Positions 52,867 through 63,527 of a stretch of 64,000 nucleotides of DNA are shown in pieces (positions within the stretch are counted from its first letter, which is position 1; the number at the start of each line of letters is the position of its first letter). The position numbers were made by a program, and so were the translations under genes. This stretch comes from Pelomonas sp047654805 (lineage in GTDB: Bacteria > Pseudomonadota > Gammaproteobacteria > Burkholderiales > Burkholderiaceae_C), in assembly GCF_047654805.1 (NCBI RefSeq), contig NZ_JASGIV010000001.1, positions 2,852,001 through 2,916,000 of the forward strand. Reading direction: 5' to 3'. A model generated the notes under the pieces. That model worked only from the letters and a program-made list of their open reading frames with translations. It did no database searches and had not been told where the DNA came from.

Positions 52867-54322
52867 GGGGAATCTCAATCCGGAAATGGGCGCCACGCTC
52901 GGCGGGTAGCAGGCGACAACTGCCGCCATGCGCCTGCACGATCTCGCGCACGATGGACAGGCCGATGCCGCTGCCGCGGCGTGCGCCGGGCGCCTGGTTT
53001 CGGCCCTGGTAGAAGGGGTCAAAGATGCGTTCGGCATCCTCGGTCGCGACGCCGGGGCCGCCGTCCACGCAGTCGATGCGGACCTTGCCCTCGCCCTGCC
53101 CCAGCGCCAGCGTGATGCGTCCGCCCGGCGGGCTGAAGCGCACCGCGTTGACGAGCAGGTTGGCCAGCACGACGCCCAGCTTCTCACCATCGACGACGGC
53201 GACACAGGGCGGGGCCTCGACGCGCACATCCAACCCGCGCGCCTGCCACAGCAGCCGCTGGTCGTCGACGATGCGGGCCAGCAGCGCCGGCAGGTCGGTG
53301 GCGCGGCGCTGCAGTTGCTGCGAGTCCGACGCCAGCGTCTGGTAGCGCAGCAAGTCCTCGATCTGGCGCTGCAAGGCCATGCTGTTGTCGCCGAGGATGC
53401 GCACGATCTCGGTCTGGTCGGCCGTCAGCGGCCCGGCGACTCCGTCGCGCAGCAGCGCCGCGCCTTCGCGGATGGAAGCCATGGGCGTCTTCAGCTCGTG
53501 CGAGATGTGACGCACGAAGCGCGTCTTGTCGGACTCCAACGTCGCCAGCCGCTGGCGCAGCCATTCCAGCTGGCGGCCGAGCCGGCGCAGGTCGGCCGGG
53601 CCGCCGACGGCGATGGGTTCATCAAAGCGGTTGTCGCCCATCCGGCCGATGACGGCCTCCACATGGGCCAGTGGCCGCAGCAGCCAGTGGCCGAAGCCAA
53701 GCGCAAGCAGGCCGGCCAACGCGATCGCCCCGAGCACCAGACCGCTAATGAGGTTGCGCTGCTGCTCCAGCTCCGCGAGGACGGCGTCACTGCGGCGGTC
53801 CATGGCCTGCTGGCTGTGCTCGGTCAGCAGCTCGTTGAGGCGGTGCAGGCGGGCGAACAGCGGAGTCAGCCGCTTCAAAGCCGCGCCGCGGGCCCGCGCA
53901 GGGCCTTGCAGCACCTCCCAGGCGGCACCGGCCTGGGTCACCCATTCAGCCAGCAAGGGCTGCGAGACCGCATCACCCATCAGCTCGGCCAGCACCGCCT
54001 GTGTCGCGCGGGCATCCGCCCAGGCGCCCTGGTAGCGCTCGCGCAGGCTGGAGTCGTCCAGCACGAGAAACTGGCGCGCGCTGCGCTCCATGGCCACGGT
54101 TCGCTCGGCCAGGCGCTGCACCTGCGCCGTCAGGGCCGCGGCGTCCTGCGAGGCCTGACGCCCCTGCAGCGCGACATGCTCCAGAGCGAACATCGCCTGT
54201 GCCGCCGCACCGCCCAGCACCGCGGTGATGAGCAGGAAGGCCGCCAGCAGACACTGGTGGAAGGACAGGCCGCGCAACTTGCCCCCACGCGGACGCTGCC
54301 AGGCCGAGTCGTGGGAAGACAT
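52856..54322 (-). CDS. glrK: sensor histidine kinase GlrK (QseE)
   Basis: The product is 488 aa from the ATG at 54322; 54378 is an alternative. TM1 (CLLAAFLLITAVLGGAAAQ), periplasmic helical sensor domain, TM2 (ISGLVLGAIALAGLLALGFGHWLL), HAMP, then the H box FVRHISHELKTPMASI, N box LANLLVNAVRF and G boxes DGGPGV, GSGIGLSIV. It should phosphorylate GlrR on envelope stress. A downstream order of qseG and glrR fits. Ligand unknown. Confidence 0.92.
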   Translation of the reverse strand: MSSHDSAWQRPRGGKLRGLSFHQCLLAAFLLITAVLGGAAAQAMFALEHVALQGRQASQDAAALTAQVQRLAERTVAMERSARQFLVLDDSSLRERYQGAWADARATQAVLAELMGDAVSQPLLAEWVTQAGAAWEVLQGPARARGAALKRLTPLFARLHRLNELLTEHSQQAMDRRSDAVLAELEQQRNLISGLVLGAIALAGLLALGFGHWLLRPLAHVEAVIGRMGDNRFDEPIAVGGPADLRRLGRQLEWLRQRLATLESDKTRFVRHISHELKTPMASIREGAALLRDGVAGPLTADQTEIVRILGDNSMALQRQIEDLLRYQTLASDSQQLQRRATDLPALLARIVDDQRLLWQARGLDVRVEAPPCVAVVDGEKLGVVLANLLVNAVRFSPPGGRITLALGQGEGKVRIDCVDGGPGVATEDAERIFDPFYQGRNQAPGARRGSGIGLSIVREIVQAHGGSCRLLPAERGAHFRIEIPHAT

Positions 54323-54530
54323 GGACGCGGTCGTGGCGGTCGGCAAAGTGGCTGCGGCGAAGTTGGGTGGGGGCATCGGACTGAGGGTGCGCGCGGGCGC
54401 GCCGCATCCTAGGGGGACAGGCGCGCGCGCTGCGTAGGAGCAGGCCGCCTTTGCATCCGCCCCAACCCGGCGCCACCCTGCTCGGGCGCGTCGATGCTGC
54501 GGCGCAGCATCCAAGGCGTAGGATGGCCCC

Positions 54531-55850
54531 ATGCGTCCCCAAGTCCTCATCATCGGCTGCGGTTTCGGCGGCCTGGAGGCGGCGCGCGCCCTGCGTGCCG
54601 CCGATGTCGACATCACCGTCGTCGACAAGACCAACCACCACCTCTTCCAGCCCCTGCTCTACCAGGTGGCCACGGCGGGGCTGTCGGCGCCGTCCATCGC
54701 GGCGCCCATACGCCACCTGTTCCGGCGCCAGCCCAATGTGACGACGCTGCTGGGCGAGGTCATCGCCATCGATGCGCAGGGCAGGACGGCCACCCTGAAG
54801 GATGGTGCCCTGCTGCGCTGGGACTACCTCATCGTCGCCGCAGGCGCCACGCACAGCTACTTCGGCCGCGACGAATGGGCCGGCTTCGCGCCGGGGCTGA
54901 AGACGCTGCAGGACGCCTTCGAGATCCGTCGCCGCGTGCTGCTGGCGTTCGAGGCTGCCGAGCGGGAAGACGACGAGGTCAAGCGCAAGGCGCTGCTGCA
55001 GTTCGTCGTCGTGGGCGGCGGGCCGACCGGCGTCGAGCTGGCCGGCACCTTCGCCGAGATCGCCCGCCACACGCTGCCTGGTGAATTCCGCCGCATCGAT
55101 CCGCGGCAAGCCCGCGTGCTGCTGGTGGAAGGAAGCCCCCGCGTGCTGCAGGCCATGCCCGAGTCCTTGAGCGAGCGCGCCCGCGAGCAGCTGACGGCCC
55201 TGGGCGTGGAGGTGAAGCTGGGCGCCCGCGTCACCGGCATCGATGCCGAAGGGCTGGACCTCACGACCGCCACAGGCGCCGAGCGGCTGCACAGCCGCTG
55301 CATCGTCTGGGCCGCTGGCGTGGCCGCCTCGCCGCTGGGCCGCGCTTTGGCGGACGCCACAGGCTGCGCGCAGGACCGTGCGGGCCGCGTGGTCGTCGAG
55401 CCCAACCTGAGCCTGAAGGACTTCCCCCGCATCCAGGTCATCGGCGACCTCGCCGCCGCGCGCAGCCATGTTCCGGGGCGCGAGCCCAGACCGGTGCCGG
55501 GCGTCTCGCCTGGCGCCAAGCAGATGGGCCGCTGCGCCGCGGCCAACATACGCCGCCAGTTGGCCGGCACGCCGACCCAACCCTTTCGCTACCGCGACTA
55601 CGGCAACCTCGCCACCATAGGCCGCAACAGCGCCGTCGTGGACCTGGGCACCCCGGTCGGGGCGCTGCGCTTCTCAGGCTATCCGGCCTGGCTGTTCTGG
55701 CTGTTCGCGCACGTCTACTTCCTGATCGGCTTCCGCAACCGCTTCGTGGTGCTGCTGGACTGGGCCTGGGCCTACTGGACCCACGATCGGCACGCGCGCG
55801 TCGTGGCGACGGCTAGCGAGGCCAGCCCGGCGCACGACGCGCAGGCTTGA
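54531..55850 (+). CDS. ndh: type II NADH dehydrogenase (NDH-2)
   Basis: The product is 439 aa. FAD motif IIGCGFGGLEAARAL at the N-terminus, NADH motif VVVGGGPTGVELAGTFAEI, and a C-terminal membrane-associated part (LFWLFAHVYFLIGF). It passes electrons from NADH to ubiquinone without pumping protons. Its 3' end overlaps the convergent small membrane gene by 38 bases. It is adjacent to the cbb3 cluster, so it may feed quinol to it. Confidence 0.94.
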   Translation: MRPQVLIIGCGFGGLEAARALRAADVDITVVDKTNHHLFQPLLYQVATAGLSAPSIAAPIRHLFRRQPNVTTLLGEVIAIDAQGRTATLKDGALLRWDYLIVAAGATHSYFGRDEWAGFAPGLKTLQDAFEIRRRVLLAFEAAEREDDEVKRKALLQFVVVGGGPTGVELAGTFAEIARHTLPGEFRRIDPRQARVLLVEGSPRVLQAMPESLSERAREQLTALGVEVKLGARVTGIDAEGLDLTTATGAERLHSRCIVWAAGVAASPLGRALADATGCAQDRAGRVVVEPNLSLKDFPRIQVIGDLAAARSHVPGREPRPVPGVSPGAKQMGRCAAANIRRQLAGTPTQPFRYRDYGNLATIGRNSAVVDLGTPVGALRFSGYPAWLFWLFAHVYFLIGFRNRFVVLLDWAWAYWTHDRHARVVATASEASPAHDAQA

Positions 55851-56106
55851 CATCGTCCGCCGGCAGGCTGGCCAGCAGCAGCGTCAGGCTGGCGCCAAGC
55901 GCCGTGACGCCCCAGAAGATCAGGAAGCTAACCGTATAGACCGCCTGCGCCGGGAGATCAAGCGGGGCGGCACCGAACCATCGCAGGTCGCCGGGATCCA
56001 CCACGGCAAACACCAGCAGCTCCATCACGCCGGCCGCAAGAAAGGACGACCAGGCCACCGCCATCGCGAAGCGCGCGATGCGCGAGGGGCCGGGCCCGCC
56101 GTTCAC
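55813..56106 (-). CDS. small membrane protein of the cbb3 cluster
   Basis: The product is 97 aa from a GTG overlapping the CcoH-like stop (GTGA). Two membrane helices, about 12-34 and 52-82, with the motif FAMAVAWSSFLAAGVMELLVFAVVDP. I recognise it as a conserved hypothetical protein found at the end of cco clusters. The function is unknown. Confidence 0.7.
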   Translation of the reverse strand: MNGGPGPSRIARFAMAVAWSSFLAAGVMELLVFAVVDPGDLRWFGAAPLDLPAQAVYTVSFLIFWGVTALGASLTLLLASLPADDVKPARRAPGWPR

Positions 56107-56366
56107 CGCTGGACCCCGGTCGCGCCCGTGGCGGCGTGATTGCGGCCCAGCATGGCCGGCACGTCACCGGACTGAGAGCGCACGTCAGCTGGCTCGGCAT
56201 CGTCCGCGGCGCGCTGCGCCGTGGGGTGCAGGTCCAGCGGCGGATCGGGATGCTTGATGGCAAGCGCAAGCGTCAGGAGGCTCGCGACGACGACGGTGGC
56301 CGGGCCTCCGACCACCAGCCACACCATGGGCTCACGCCAGGCGGAATCGGGTTTGACTGCGGACAT
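56103..56366 (-). CDS. CcoH/FixH-like small membrane protein
   Basis: The product is 87 aa. One membrane helix (VWLVVGGPATVVVASLLTLALAI) with WREPMVW before it and HPDPPLD after, as in the FixH/CcoH assembly proteins of cbb3 oxidase. It is shorter than typical FixH. It lies 16 bases after ccoG in the same direction. Confidence 0.75.
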   Translation of the reverse strand: MSAVKPDSAWREPMVWLVVGGPATVVVASLLTLALAIKHPDPPLDLHPTAQRAADDAEPADVRSQSGDVPAMLGRNHAATGATGVQR

Positions 56367-56382
56367 GGGGTTCTCCTCGCCG

Positions 56383-57819
<1,437 letters not shown>

Positions 57820-57824
57820 CTGAC

Positions 57825-58742
57825 TCAGCGGGCGGTGGCAACGCTCTGTGATTGCGAAAGACCCCAGACATAGGACGCCAGCACGCGGATCTGTTCGGGC
57901 GTCAGGCGCTCGCCGTGGGCCGGCATCACATTGTGCTTGCCGTTGTTGACCATGGCCATGACGGCGGCCTCACCCCAGCCGTGCAGCCAGATCTTGTCGC
58001 TCAGGTTGGGCGCCCCCAGGGCTGGGTTGCCCTGGCCGCCAGGACCGTGGCAGGCCGCGCAGACGACGAACTTGGGCTTGCCGAGCTGGGCATACAGCGG
58101 GTTGTGCGGGCTGCCCGAGAGCGACAGCACGTAATGGGCGACGTTGCGCACGTCGTCGCTGGTGCCAACCGCTGCGGCCATGGGCGGCATGTTGCCCTCG
58201 CGACCCTTGGTGATGGTCTCGGTGATGGCCTCGGGCGTACCGCCCCACAGCCAGTCGTTGTCGGTCAGGTTGGGGAAGCCCTTGGAGCCCTTGGCATCGG
58301 CGCCGTGGCATTGCGCGCAGTTGTTGGCGAACAGTCGCTCACCGATGGTGTGGGCCTTGGGATCCTTGGCCAGTTGCTCGGGCGACAGGTCGGCGAAGGC
58401 GGCGTAGACCGGCGCCATGGCGGCACGCGCCTTGGCGGTGTCGGCCGCGTGCTCGCCCAGGCTGGTCCAACCCAGCTTGCCCGCCTGACTGCCCAGGCCC
58501 GGGTACAGAGCCAGATAGATGCCGGAGAAGACGATGGTCAGCACGAACAGGCCCATCCACCAGGCCGGCAGCGGGTTGTTCAGTTCACGCAGGTCTTCGT
58601 CCCAGACGTGGCCCGTCGTGTTGTCACTGGCCATGACCTGACGGCGGCTCGCAATGATGAGCAGGATGCCGCAGGCAATGAGGCCGCCGATGGTGGCGAC
58701 GGCGATGAAGAGGGACCAGCCGCTGCTGAAGAAGTCGCTCAT
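57825..58742 (-). CDS. ccoP: cbb3-type cytochrome c oxidase subunit III (dihaem)
   Basis: The product is 305 aa. N-terminal membrane helix pair, then two haem-binding CxxCH motifs (CAQCH and CAACH) with MPA and MP motifs (GNMPPMAA, NVMPAHGERL). It passes electrons to CcoO and CcoN. Start overlaps ccoQ (ATGA). Confidence 0.97.
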   Translation of the reverse strand: MSDFFSSGWSLFIAVATIGGLIACGILLIIASRRQVMASDNTTGHVWDEDLRELNNPLPAWWMGLFVLTIVFSGIYLALYPGLGSQAGKLGWTSLGEHAADTAKARAAMAPVYAAFADLSPEQLAKDPKAHTIGERLFANNCAQCHGADAKGSKGFPNLTDNDWLWGGTPEAITETITKGREGNMPPMAAAVGTSDDVRNVAHYVLSLSGSPHNPLYAQLGKPKFVVCAACHGPGGQGNPALGAPNLSDKIWLHGWGEAAVMAMVNNGKHNVMPAHGERLTPEQIRVLASYVWGLSQSQSVATAR

Positions 58743-58870
58743 TGCTCACCTCCTTCGAAGGGCAGGTGGGCGGCGTCGTCGAAGCGGCCGCGCCAGGCCC
58801 AGGCGATGATGCCGAGGAAGACGGCCAGCGACACCAGGGTCACGGCCACACGGAGTTCGTTGATGCCCAT
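58739..58870 (-). CDS. ccoQ: cbb3 oxidase small subunit CcoQ
   Basis: The product is 43 aa with one membrane helix (VTLVSLAVFLGIIAWAWRGR), followed by DDAAHLPFEGGE, as in CcoQ. It stabilises the complex. It lies between ccoO (12 bases) and ccoP (4-nt overlap). Confidence 0.92.
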   Translation of the reverse strand: MGINELRVAVTLVSLAVFLGIIAWAWRGRFDDAAHLPFEGGEQ

Positions 58871-58882
58871 GATGCGGGCTCC

Positions 58883-59506
58883 TTACTTGTTCGCGGTGCC
58901 GAGCACCTGCAGATAGGCCACCAGCGCGTCGAGCTCTGTCTTGCCCTTCACGTCCTCGGCCGAGGCTTTCACCTCGTCCTCGGTGTAGGGCACGCCCAGC
59001 GTGCGCATTGCCGCCAAGCGGACCGGCATGCCGGCCGCGTCCACGGGCGACTTCTCAAGCCACGGGTAGGCCGGCATGTTGGACTCGGGGACCAGGTCGC
59101 GGGGGTTGGTCAGGTGGATGCGGTGCCAGTCGTCGCTGTACTTGCCGCCAACGCGGGCAAGGTCGGGACCGGTGCGCTTGCTCCCCCACTGGAAGGGGTG
59201 GTCATAGACGAACTCGCCCGCAGTGGAGTACTTGCCGTATCGCAGCGTCTCGGCTGCGAGCGGGCGGATCATCTGCGAGTGGCAGTTGTAGCAGCCCTCG
59301 CGCAGGTAGATGTCGCGGCCCGCCAGTTGCAGTGCCGTGTAGGGCTTGAGGCCGGGCGCGGCCTGCGTCGTGGAGCGCTGGAAGAACAGCGGGACGATCT
59401 CGACGACACCGCCGACCAGCACGGTCAGCAGCACCAGCACGATCATCAGCAGGTTGCTGGTCTCGATGCGCTGGTGGCCGGAGACGGCTTGGGTGTTGTT
59501 GCTCAT
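58883..59506 (-). CDS. ccoO: cbb3-type cytochrome c oxidase subunit II (monohaem)
   Basis: The product is 207 aa. One N-terminal membrane helix, haem motif CYNCHSQMIRP, and the Met ligand in VPESNMPAYPWL. It takes electrons from cytochrome c or CcoP. It follows ccoN after 10 bases. Confidence 0.97.
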   Translation of the reverse strand: MSNNTQAVSGHQRIETSNLLMIVLVLLTVLVGGVVEIVPLFFQRSTTQAAPGLKPYTALQLAGRDIYLREGCYNCHSQMIRPLAAETLRYGKYSTAGEFVYDHPFQWGSKRTGPDLARVGGKYSDDWHRIHLTNPRDLVPESNMPAYPWLEKSPVDAAGMPVRLAAMRTLGVPYTEDEVKASAEDVKGKTELDALVAYLQVLGTANK

Positions 59507-59516
59507 GGAATCTCCT

Positions 59517-60962
59517 TCAGGCGTGGGCCAGCGCGGCGGTGGGGATGCGCACGGGCTGCGGCTTGCCGGCCTGCACGGTCTTGATGACGTTCCAGCTCAT
59601 GATCAACATGCCGCCCAGGTAGAGCAGGCCGCCGCCCAGGCGGATCACGTAGAAGGGCCAGGTCGCCTTGACGCTCTCCACGAAGGTGTAGACCAGCGTG
59701 CCGTCGGGGTTGACCGCGCGCCACATCAGGCCCTGCATGACGCCGGCGATCCACATCGCGGCGATGTAGAGCACGATGCCCAGCGTCGCGACCCAGAAGT
59801 GCAGCTCGATGGCGCGCTTGGAGTACATCTCCGTGCGGCCGTACATGCGCGGGATCAGGTGGTAGAGCGAGCCCATGGAGATCAGGCCCACCCAGCCCAA
59901 CGCACCACTGTGCACGTGGCCCACCGTCCAGTCGGTGTAATGCGACAGTGCGTTCACCGTCTTGATCGACATCATCGGGCCCTCGAAGGTCGACATGCCG
60001 TAGAACGACAGCGCGACGATGAGGAACTTCAGGATGGGGTCATCACGCAGCTTGTGCCATGCACCAGACAGCGTCATCACGCCGTTGATCATGCCGCCCC
60101 AGCTGGGCGCCAGCAGCACCAGGCTGAAGATCATGCCCACGCTCTGCGCCCAGTCCGGCAGCGCCGTGTAGTGCAGGTGGTGGGGGCCTGCCCACATGTA
60201 GGTGAAGATCAGCGCCCAGAAGTGGACGATGGACAGGCGATAGCTGTAGACGGGCCGCTCGGCCTGCTTGGGGATGTAGTAGTACATCATCCCGAGGAAG
60301 CCAGCGGTCAGGAAGAAGCCCACCGCGTTATGGCCGTACCACCACTGCACCATGGCGTCCTGCACGCCGGCGTAGGCGGAGTAGCTCTTGGTGAGGCTGA
60401 CCGGGATCTCGGCGCTGTTGACGATGTGCAGCAGTGCCACGGCGATGATGAAAGCGCCGAAGAACCAGTTCGCCACGTAGATGTGGCGGATCTTGCGGAC
60501 GCCCACGGTGCCGAAGAACACCACCGCGTACGCCACCCAGACCACGGCGATCAGGATGTCGATCGGCCATTCGAGCTCGGCGTATTCCTTGCCGGTCGTG
60601 TAGCCCATGGGCAGGGACAGGGCTGCCAGCACGATGACCAGTTGCCAGCCCCAGAACGTGAACCAGGCCAGCTTGGGCAGGAAGAGTGCCGTCTGGCCGG
60701 TGCGCTGCACCACGTGGTAGCTGGTCGCAAACAGCGCGCAGCCGCCGAAGGCGAAGATGACGGCGTTGGTGTGCAGCGGTCGCAGGCGCCCGTAGCTCAG
60801 CCAGGGGATGCCCAGGTTGAGGTCAGGCCAGGCCAGTTGGGCGGCAATGATGACCCCCACCAGCATGCCCACCACGCCCCACAGCACGGCGGCCAGCGCA
60901 AATGCGCGTACCGGTCCGTCCTCGTATGCCGCCCCGGTGGCCAGGGCTTGTTCGTTCGCCAT
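59517..60962 (-). CDS. ccoN: cbb3-type cytochrome c oxidase subunit I
   Basis: The product is 481 aa from the ATG at 60962 with AAGGAG before it. Twelve or so membrane helices, with the haem and copper His regions WSYGRLRPLHTNAVIFAFGG, WWYGHNAVGFFLT and HFWALIFTYMWAGPHHLHYT. It reduces oxygen at the haem b3/CuB site and is adapted to low oxygen. An FNR box 56 bases upstream sets a class II promoter; a possible -10 AGAATG lies at 60990-60995. Confidence 0.98.
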   Translation of the reverse strand: MANEQALATGAAYEDGPVRAFALAAVLWGVVGMLVGVIIAAQLAWPDLNLGIPWLSYGRLRPLHTNAVIFAFGGCALFATSYHVVQRTGQTALFLPKLAWFTFWGWQLVIVLAALSLPMGYTTGKEYAELEWPIDILIAVVWVAYAVVFFGTVGVRKIRHIYVANWFFGAFIIAVALLHIVNSAEIPVSLTKSYSAYAGVQDAMVQWWYGHNAVGFFLTAGFLGMMYYYIPKQAERPVYSYRLSIVHFWALIFTYMWAGPHHLHYTALPDWAQSVGMIFSLVLLAPSWGGMINGVMTLSGAWHKLRDDPILKFLIVALSFYGMSTFEGPMMSIKTVNALSHYTDWTVGHVHSGALGWVGLISMGSLYHLIPRMYGRTEMYSKRAIELHFWVATLGIVLYIAAMWIAGVMQGLMWRAVNPDGTLVYTFVESVKATWPFYVIRLGGGLLYLGGMLIMSWNVIKTVQAGKPQPVRIPTAALAHA

Positions 60963-61008
60963 CGCGACTCCTTCAGTCTGATGCGAACCATTCTTCGTGG
61001 GGACGGGC

Positions 61009-61158
61009 CTAGGTGCCTTGATCCTCGTCAAGCAGGATGCGTTCACCCTCCCTGGAGAGGTCCTCGAGTTGCCCGGAGTTCACAGCCCAGCCGAACACGG
61101 CCACGATGAGCAGCACGAGCACCACCGAGAAGGGGATGAGGAGGTACAAGATGTCCAT
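61009..61158 (-). CDS. ccoS: cbb3 oxidase assembly protein CcoS
   Basis: The product is 49 aa. One membrane helix (LYLLIPFSVVLVLLIVAVFGWAV), then NSGQLEDLSREGERIL, matching CcoS. It is needed for cofactor insertion. It lies 7 bases after ccoI. The FNR box of ccoN is inside its 3' end. Confidence 0.92.
   Translation of the reverse strand: MDILYLLIPFSVVLVLLIVAVFGWAVNSGQLEDLSREGERILLDEDQGT
61018..61031. promoter_or_regulatory. FNR box upstream of ccoN
   Basis: TTGAT-CCTC-GTCAA matches 9 of 10 positions of the FNR consensus. It is centred about 41 bases before a possible transcription start near 60983, the class II activator distance, and overlaps the last codons of ccoS. Confidence 0.88.
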
Positions 61159-61165
61159 GGCTGGT

Positions 61166-63379
61166 TCAGCCTCGGTTAAGCCGTTGGGCGTTGAGCACCA
61201 CGAACAGCGAGCTGCTCGCCATGCCAATGCCCGCAGCCAGCGGCGGCAGCCAGCCGGCCAGCGCCAGCGGCACGCAGGCCAGGTTGTAGAGCGCCGACCA
61301 GGCCAGGTTCTGGCGCAGCACGCGGCGGGTCTTGTGCGCCAGCACCAGGGCCTGCGGCAGCGCCATCAGCCGGTTCGAGACCAACAGTGCATCCGCGGCA
61401 CTGCGCGCCAGCATTGCGCCCTGCCCCATCGCGACTCGCACGTCGGCCGCTGCCAGCACCGGCGCGTCGTTGATGCCGTCGCCCACCATCAGAACGCGCT
61501 CGCCATCAGCCTGCCAGCCGCGCAGCGCGGCCAGCTTGGATTCGGGCGTCGCGCCCCCAAGCCAGTCTGCGATGCCCAGCTGCACAGCCATGCGCGCGAC
61601 GGCCGCAGGCTGGTCGCCCGACAGTAGGCGCACGCGCTGGCCTTGAGCCTGCAGCGCTGCCACGGCCTCGGCAGCGTCGGCCCGTGGTGCCTCGGCCAGG
61701 TCCAGCCACAGCACGCGGTCACCACCGCCCTCGGGACCAAACGCAAGCCGCGCCGCAGCGTCGGGCCGCTCGCTGACCCAGGCCGGCGCGCCCAGGCGCC
61801 ATAGCTGCCCGCTCGCGTCGCGGGCCTCAACGCCCCGGCCCGCCACCTCGCGCACGTCGACCCAGACGCCACCGCTGCTGCCGTCGGACAGGGCTTGCGC
61901 ATGCGGGTGACGGGACAGGCCGGCCAGGCTGCGCGCCGAGGCCAGCAGTGCGTCCGCCTCGCCACCCTCGGTCCACCAGCGGCGCAGCTGCAGGCGATCC
62001 TCACTGAGCGTGCCGGTCTTGTCGAAGACGACAGTGTCCACCGCGCACAGCCGCTCCAGCGCCGACAGGTCCGCCAGCAGCAGGCCGCGTCGCGCCAGTG
62101 CGCCACTGGCCGTCAGCCAGGCGGCGGGTGCGGCCAACGTCAGCGCACAGGGGCAGGTCACGATGAGCACGGCGACGGCCACGGCGACCGCGCGCGCGGG
62201 CTCGATCCACCACCAAGCCAGGCCCGCGGCCAGCGCCAGCAGCAGCACGGTGGCCGTGAAGCCGGCCGCCACGCGGTCCAGCACGCCGCTGGACAGTGGC
62301 CGCTGGCTCTGCGCCTGCCGCATCAGCCTCACGATGCCCTGGGCTGTCGTGTCGGCGCCCACGCGCTTCACGTCGACCACCAACACACCGTCCATGTTCA
62401 GGCTACCGGCCACCACCGCGTCACCCGTGACCTTGACCACCGGCACGGACTCGCCAGTCAGCAACGCCTCGTTGACCCAGCCCTGCCCCTCGACGATACG
62501 GCCATCCGCCGCGAAGGCCTCGCCCGCAGCCACGCGGATGCGGTCACCCGGGCGCAGCGCCTCGGGCGGCACACGCTCAGTCGTGCCGTCGTCGCGCAGC
62601 CGCTCGGCAGCCGTCGGCAGCGCGCCGGCCACGGCCTCCAATGCCTCGGCGGCACGATGGCGCGCACCTAGCTCGAACCAGCGCGCCAGCAGCAGCAGCG
62701 CGATGAACATCGTCAGAGAATCGAAGTAGACCTCATGCCCCAGGGGACCGGTCGGATCGAACAGTGCCCCACTGCTGGCAATGAAGGTGACGGCGATGCC
62801 GATGGCTACCGGCACGTCCATACCCAGTCGCCGGGCGCGCAGCTGTCGCCAAGCGCCACTGAAGAAGGGGCCGGCCGCGAACGCCATCACGGGCAACGTC
62901 ATCACCCAGCTGCCCCAGCGCAACAGCTGGTCCAGGTCGGGCGACAGCTCACCCGCCTGCGCCACGTAGGCGGGCGTAGCCAGCATCATGACCTGCATCA
63001 TCAGGAAGCCGGCAACGAACAGCCGCCACAGCGCCTGGCGGCTCTCCTGGCGGCGCAGTTCGCGCGCGGGGGCGGCGACGTCCGGCGTGGCCCGGTAACC
63101 GACGGACTGCAGCGCGGCCAGCACATCGGCCAGTGCGACGCGGGACGGCTGCCAGCGCAGCGCGAGGCGTGCCGACGCGGCATTGACGCTGGCCCCCTCC
63201 ACGCCCGGCAGCTTCAGCAGGGCCGCTTCGATGATGCCGGAGCAGGCCGCGCAATGCATGCCAGCCACCTGGAACTGCGACAGCGCCGCCCCGGCCGGGC
63301 CATCGGGCCAGGCCGTGAAAGGGGCAAGGAGCCTGGCGTCGGCATCGGCCGCGCGCAGGCCAGGGGGCGTAGCGCTCAC
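61166..63379 (-). CDS. ccoI: copper-transporting P1B-type ATPase CcoI
   Basis: The product is 737 aa. Heavy-metal-binding domain with GMHCAACSG, the CPC motif in VTCPCALTL, phosphorylation loop DKTGTLSED, and the hinge MVGDGINDAPVLAAADV. It exports copper to the periplasm for cbb3 assembly. The start is GTG at 63379; no ATG lies before the metal-binding domain. It is followed by ccoS. Confidence 0.95.
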   Translation of the reverse strand: MSATPPGLRAADADARLLAPFTAWPDGPAGAALSQFQVAGMHCAACSGIIEAALLKLPGVEGASVNAASARLALRWQPSRVALADVLAALQSVGYRATPDVAAPARELRRQESRQALWRLFVAGFLMMQVMMLATPAYVAQAGELSPDLDQLLRWGSWVMTLPVMAFAAGPFFSGAWRQLRARRLGMDVPVAIGIAVTFIASSGALFDPTGPLGHEVYFDSLTMFIALLLLARWFELGARHRAAEALEAVAGALPTAAERLRDDGTTERVPPEALRPGDRIRVAAGEAFAADGRIVEGQGWVNEALLTGESVPVVKVTGDAVVAGSLNMDGVLVVDVKRVGADTTAQGIVRLMRQAQSQRPLSSGVLDRVAAGFTATVLLLALAAGLAWWWIEPARAVAVAVAVLIVTCPCALTLAAPAAWLTASGALARRGLLLADLSALERLCAVDTVVFDKTGTLSEDRLQLRRWWTEGGEADALLASARSLAGLSRHPHAQALSDGSSGGVWVDVREVAGRGVEARDASGQLWRLGAPAWVSERPDAAARLAFGPEGGGDRVLWLDLAEAPRADAAEAVAALQAQGQRVRLLSGDQPAAVARMAVQLGIADWLGGATPESKLAALRGWQADGERVLMVGDGINDAPVLAAADVRVAMGQGAMLARSAADALLVSNRLMALPQALVLAHKTRRVLRQNLAWSALYNLACVPLALAGWLPPLAAGIGMASSSLFVVLNAQRLNRG

Positions 63380-63413
63380 GCCGTCAATCTAGCCCGCCCA
63401 TCCGGCAGGGTGC

Positions 63414-63427
63414 ATGACCTGAATCAA
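63414..63427. promoter_or_regulatory. FNR box between ccoI and the cupin gene
   Basis: On the minus strand, TTGAT-TCAG-GTCAT matches 8 of 10 positions of the FNR consensus. It lies 35 bases before ccoI, and a -10-like TAGATT follows at 63386-63391. It lies 100 bases before the cupin ATG. Confidence 0.7.
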
Positions 63428-63527
63428 GGCGTTTGCAATCTTCCCTGAAGCCCCGCCCATCGACCTGCCGGCGGGAACACATATTGCGTGTGCTCCTGCG
63501 CCTGCAGCTTTTCAGGAGGCCCTGCTC

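Noticed and set aside
59346..61109. 587-aa open frame on the plus strand
   Set aside because: Antisense to ccoN and ccoS.
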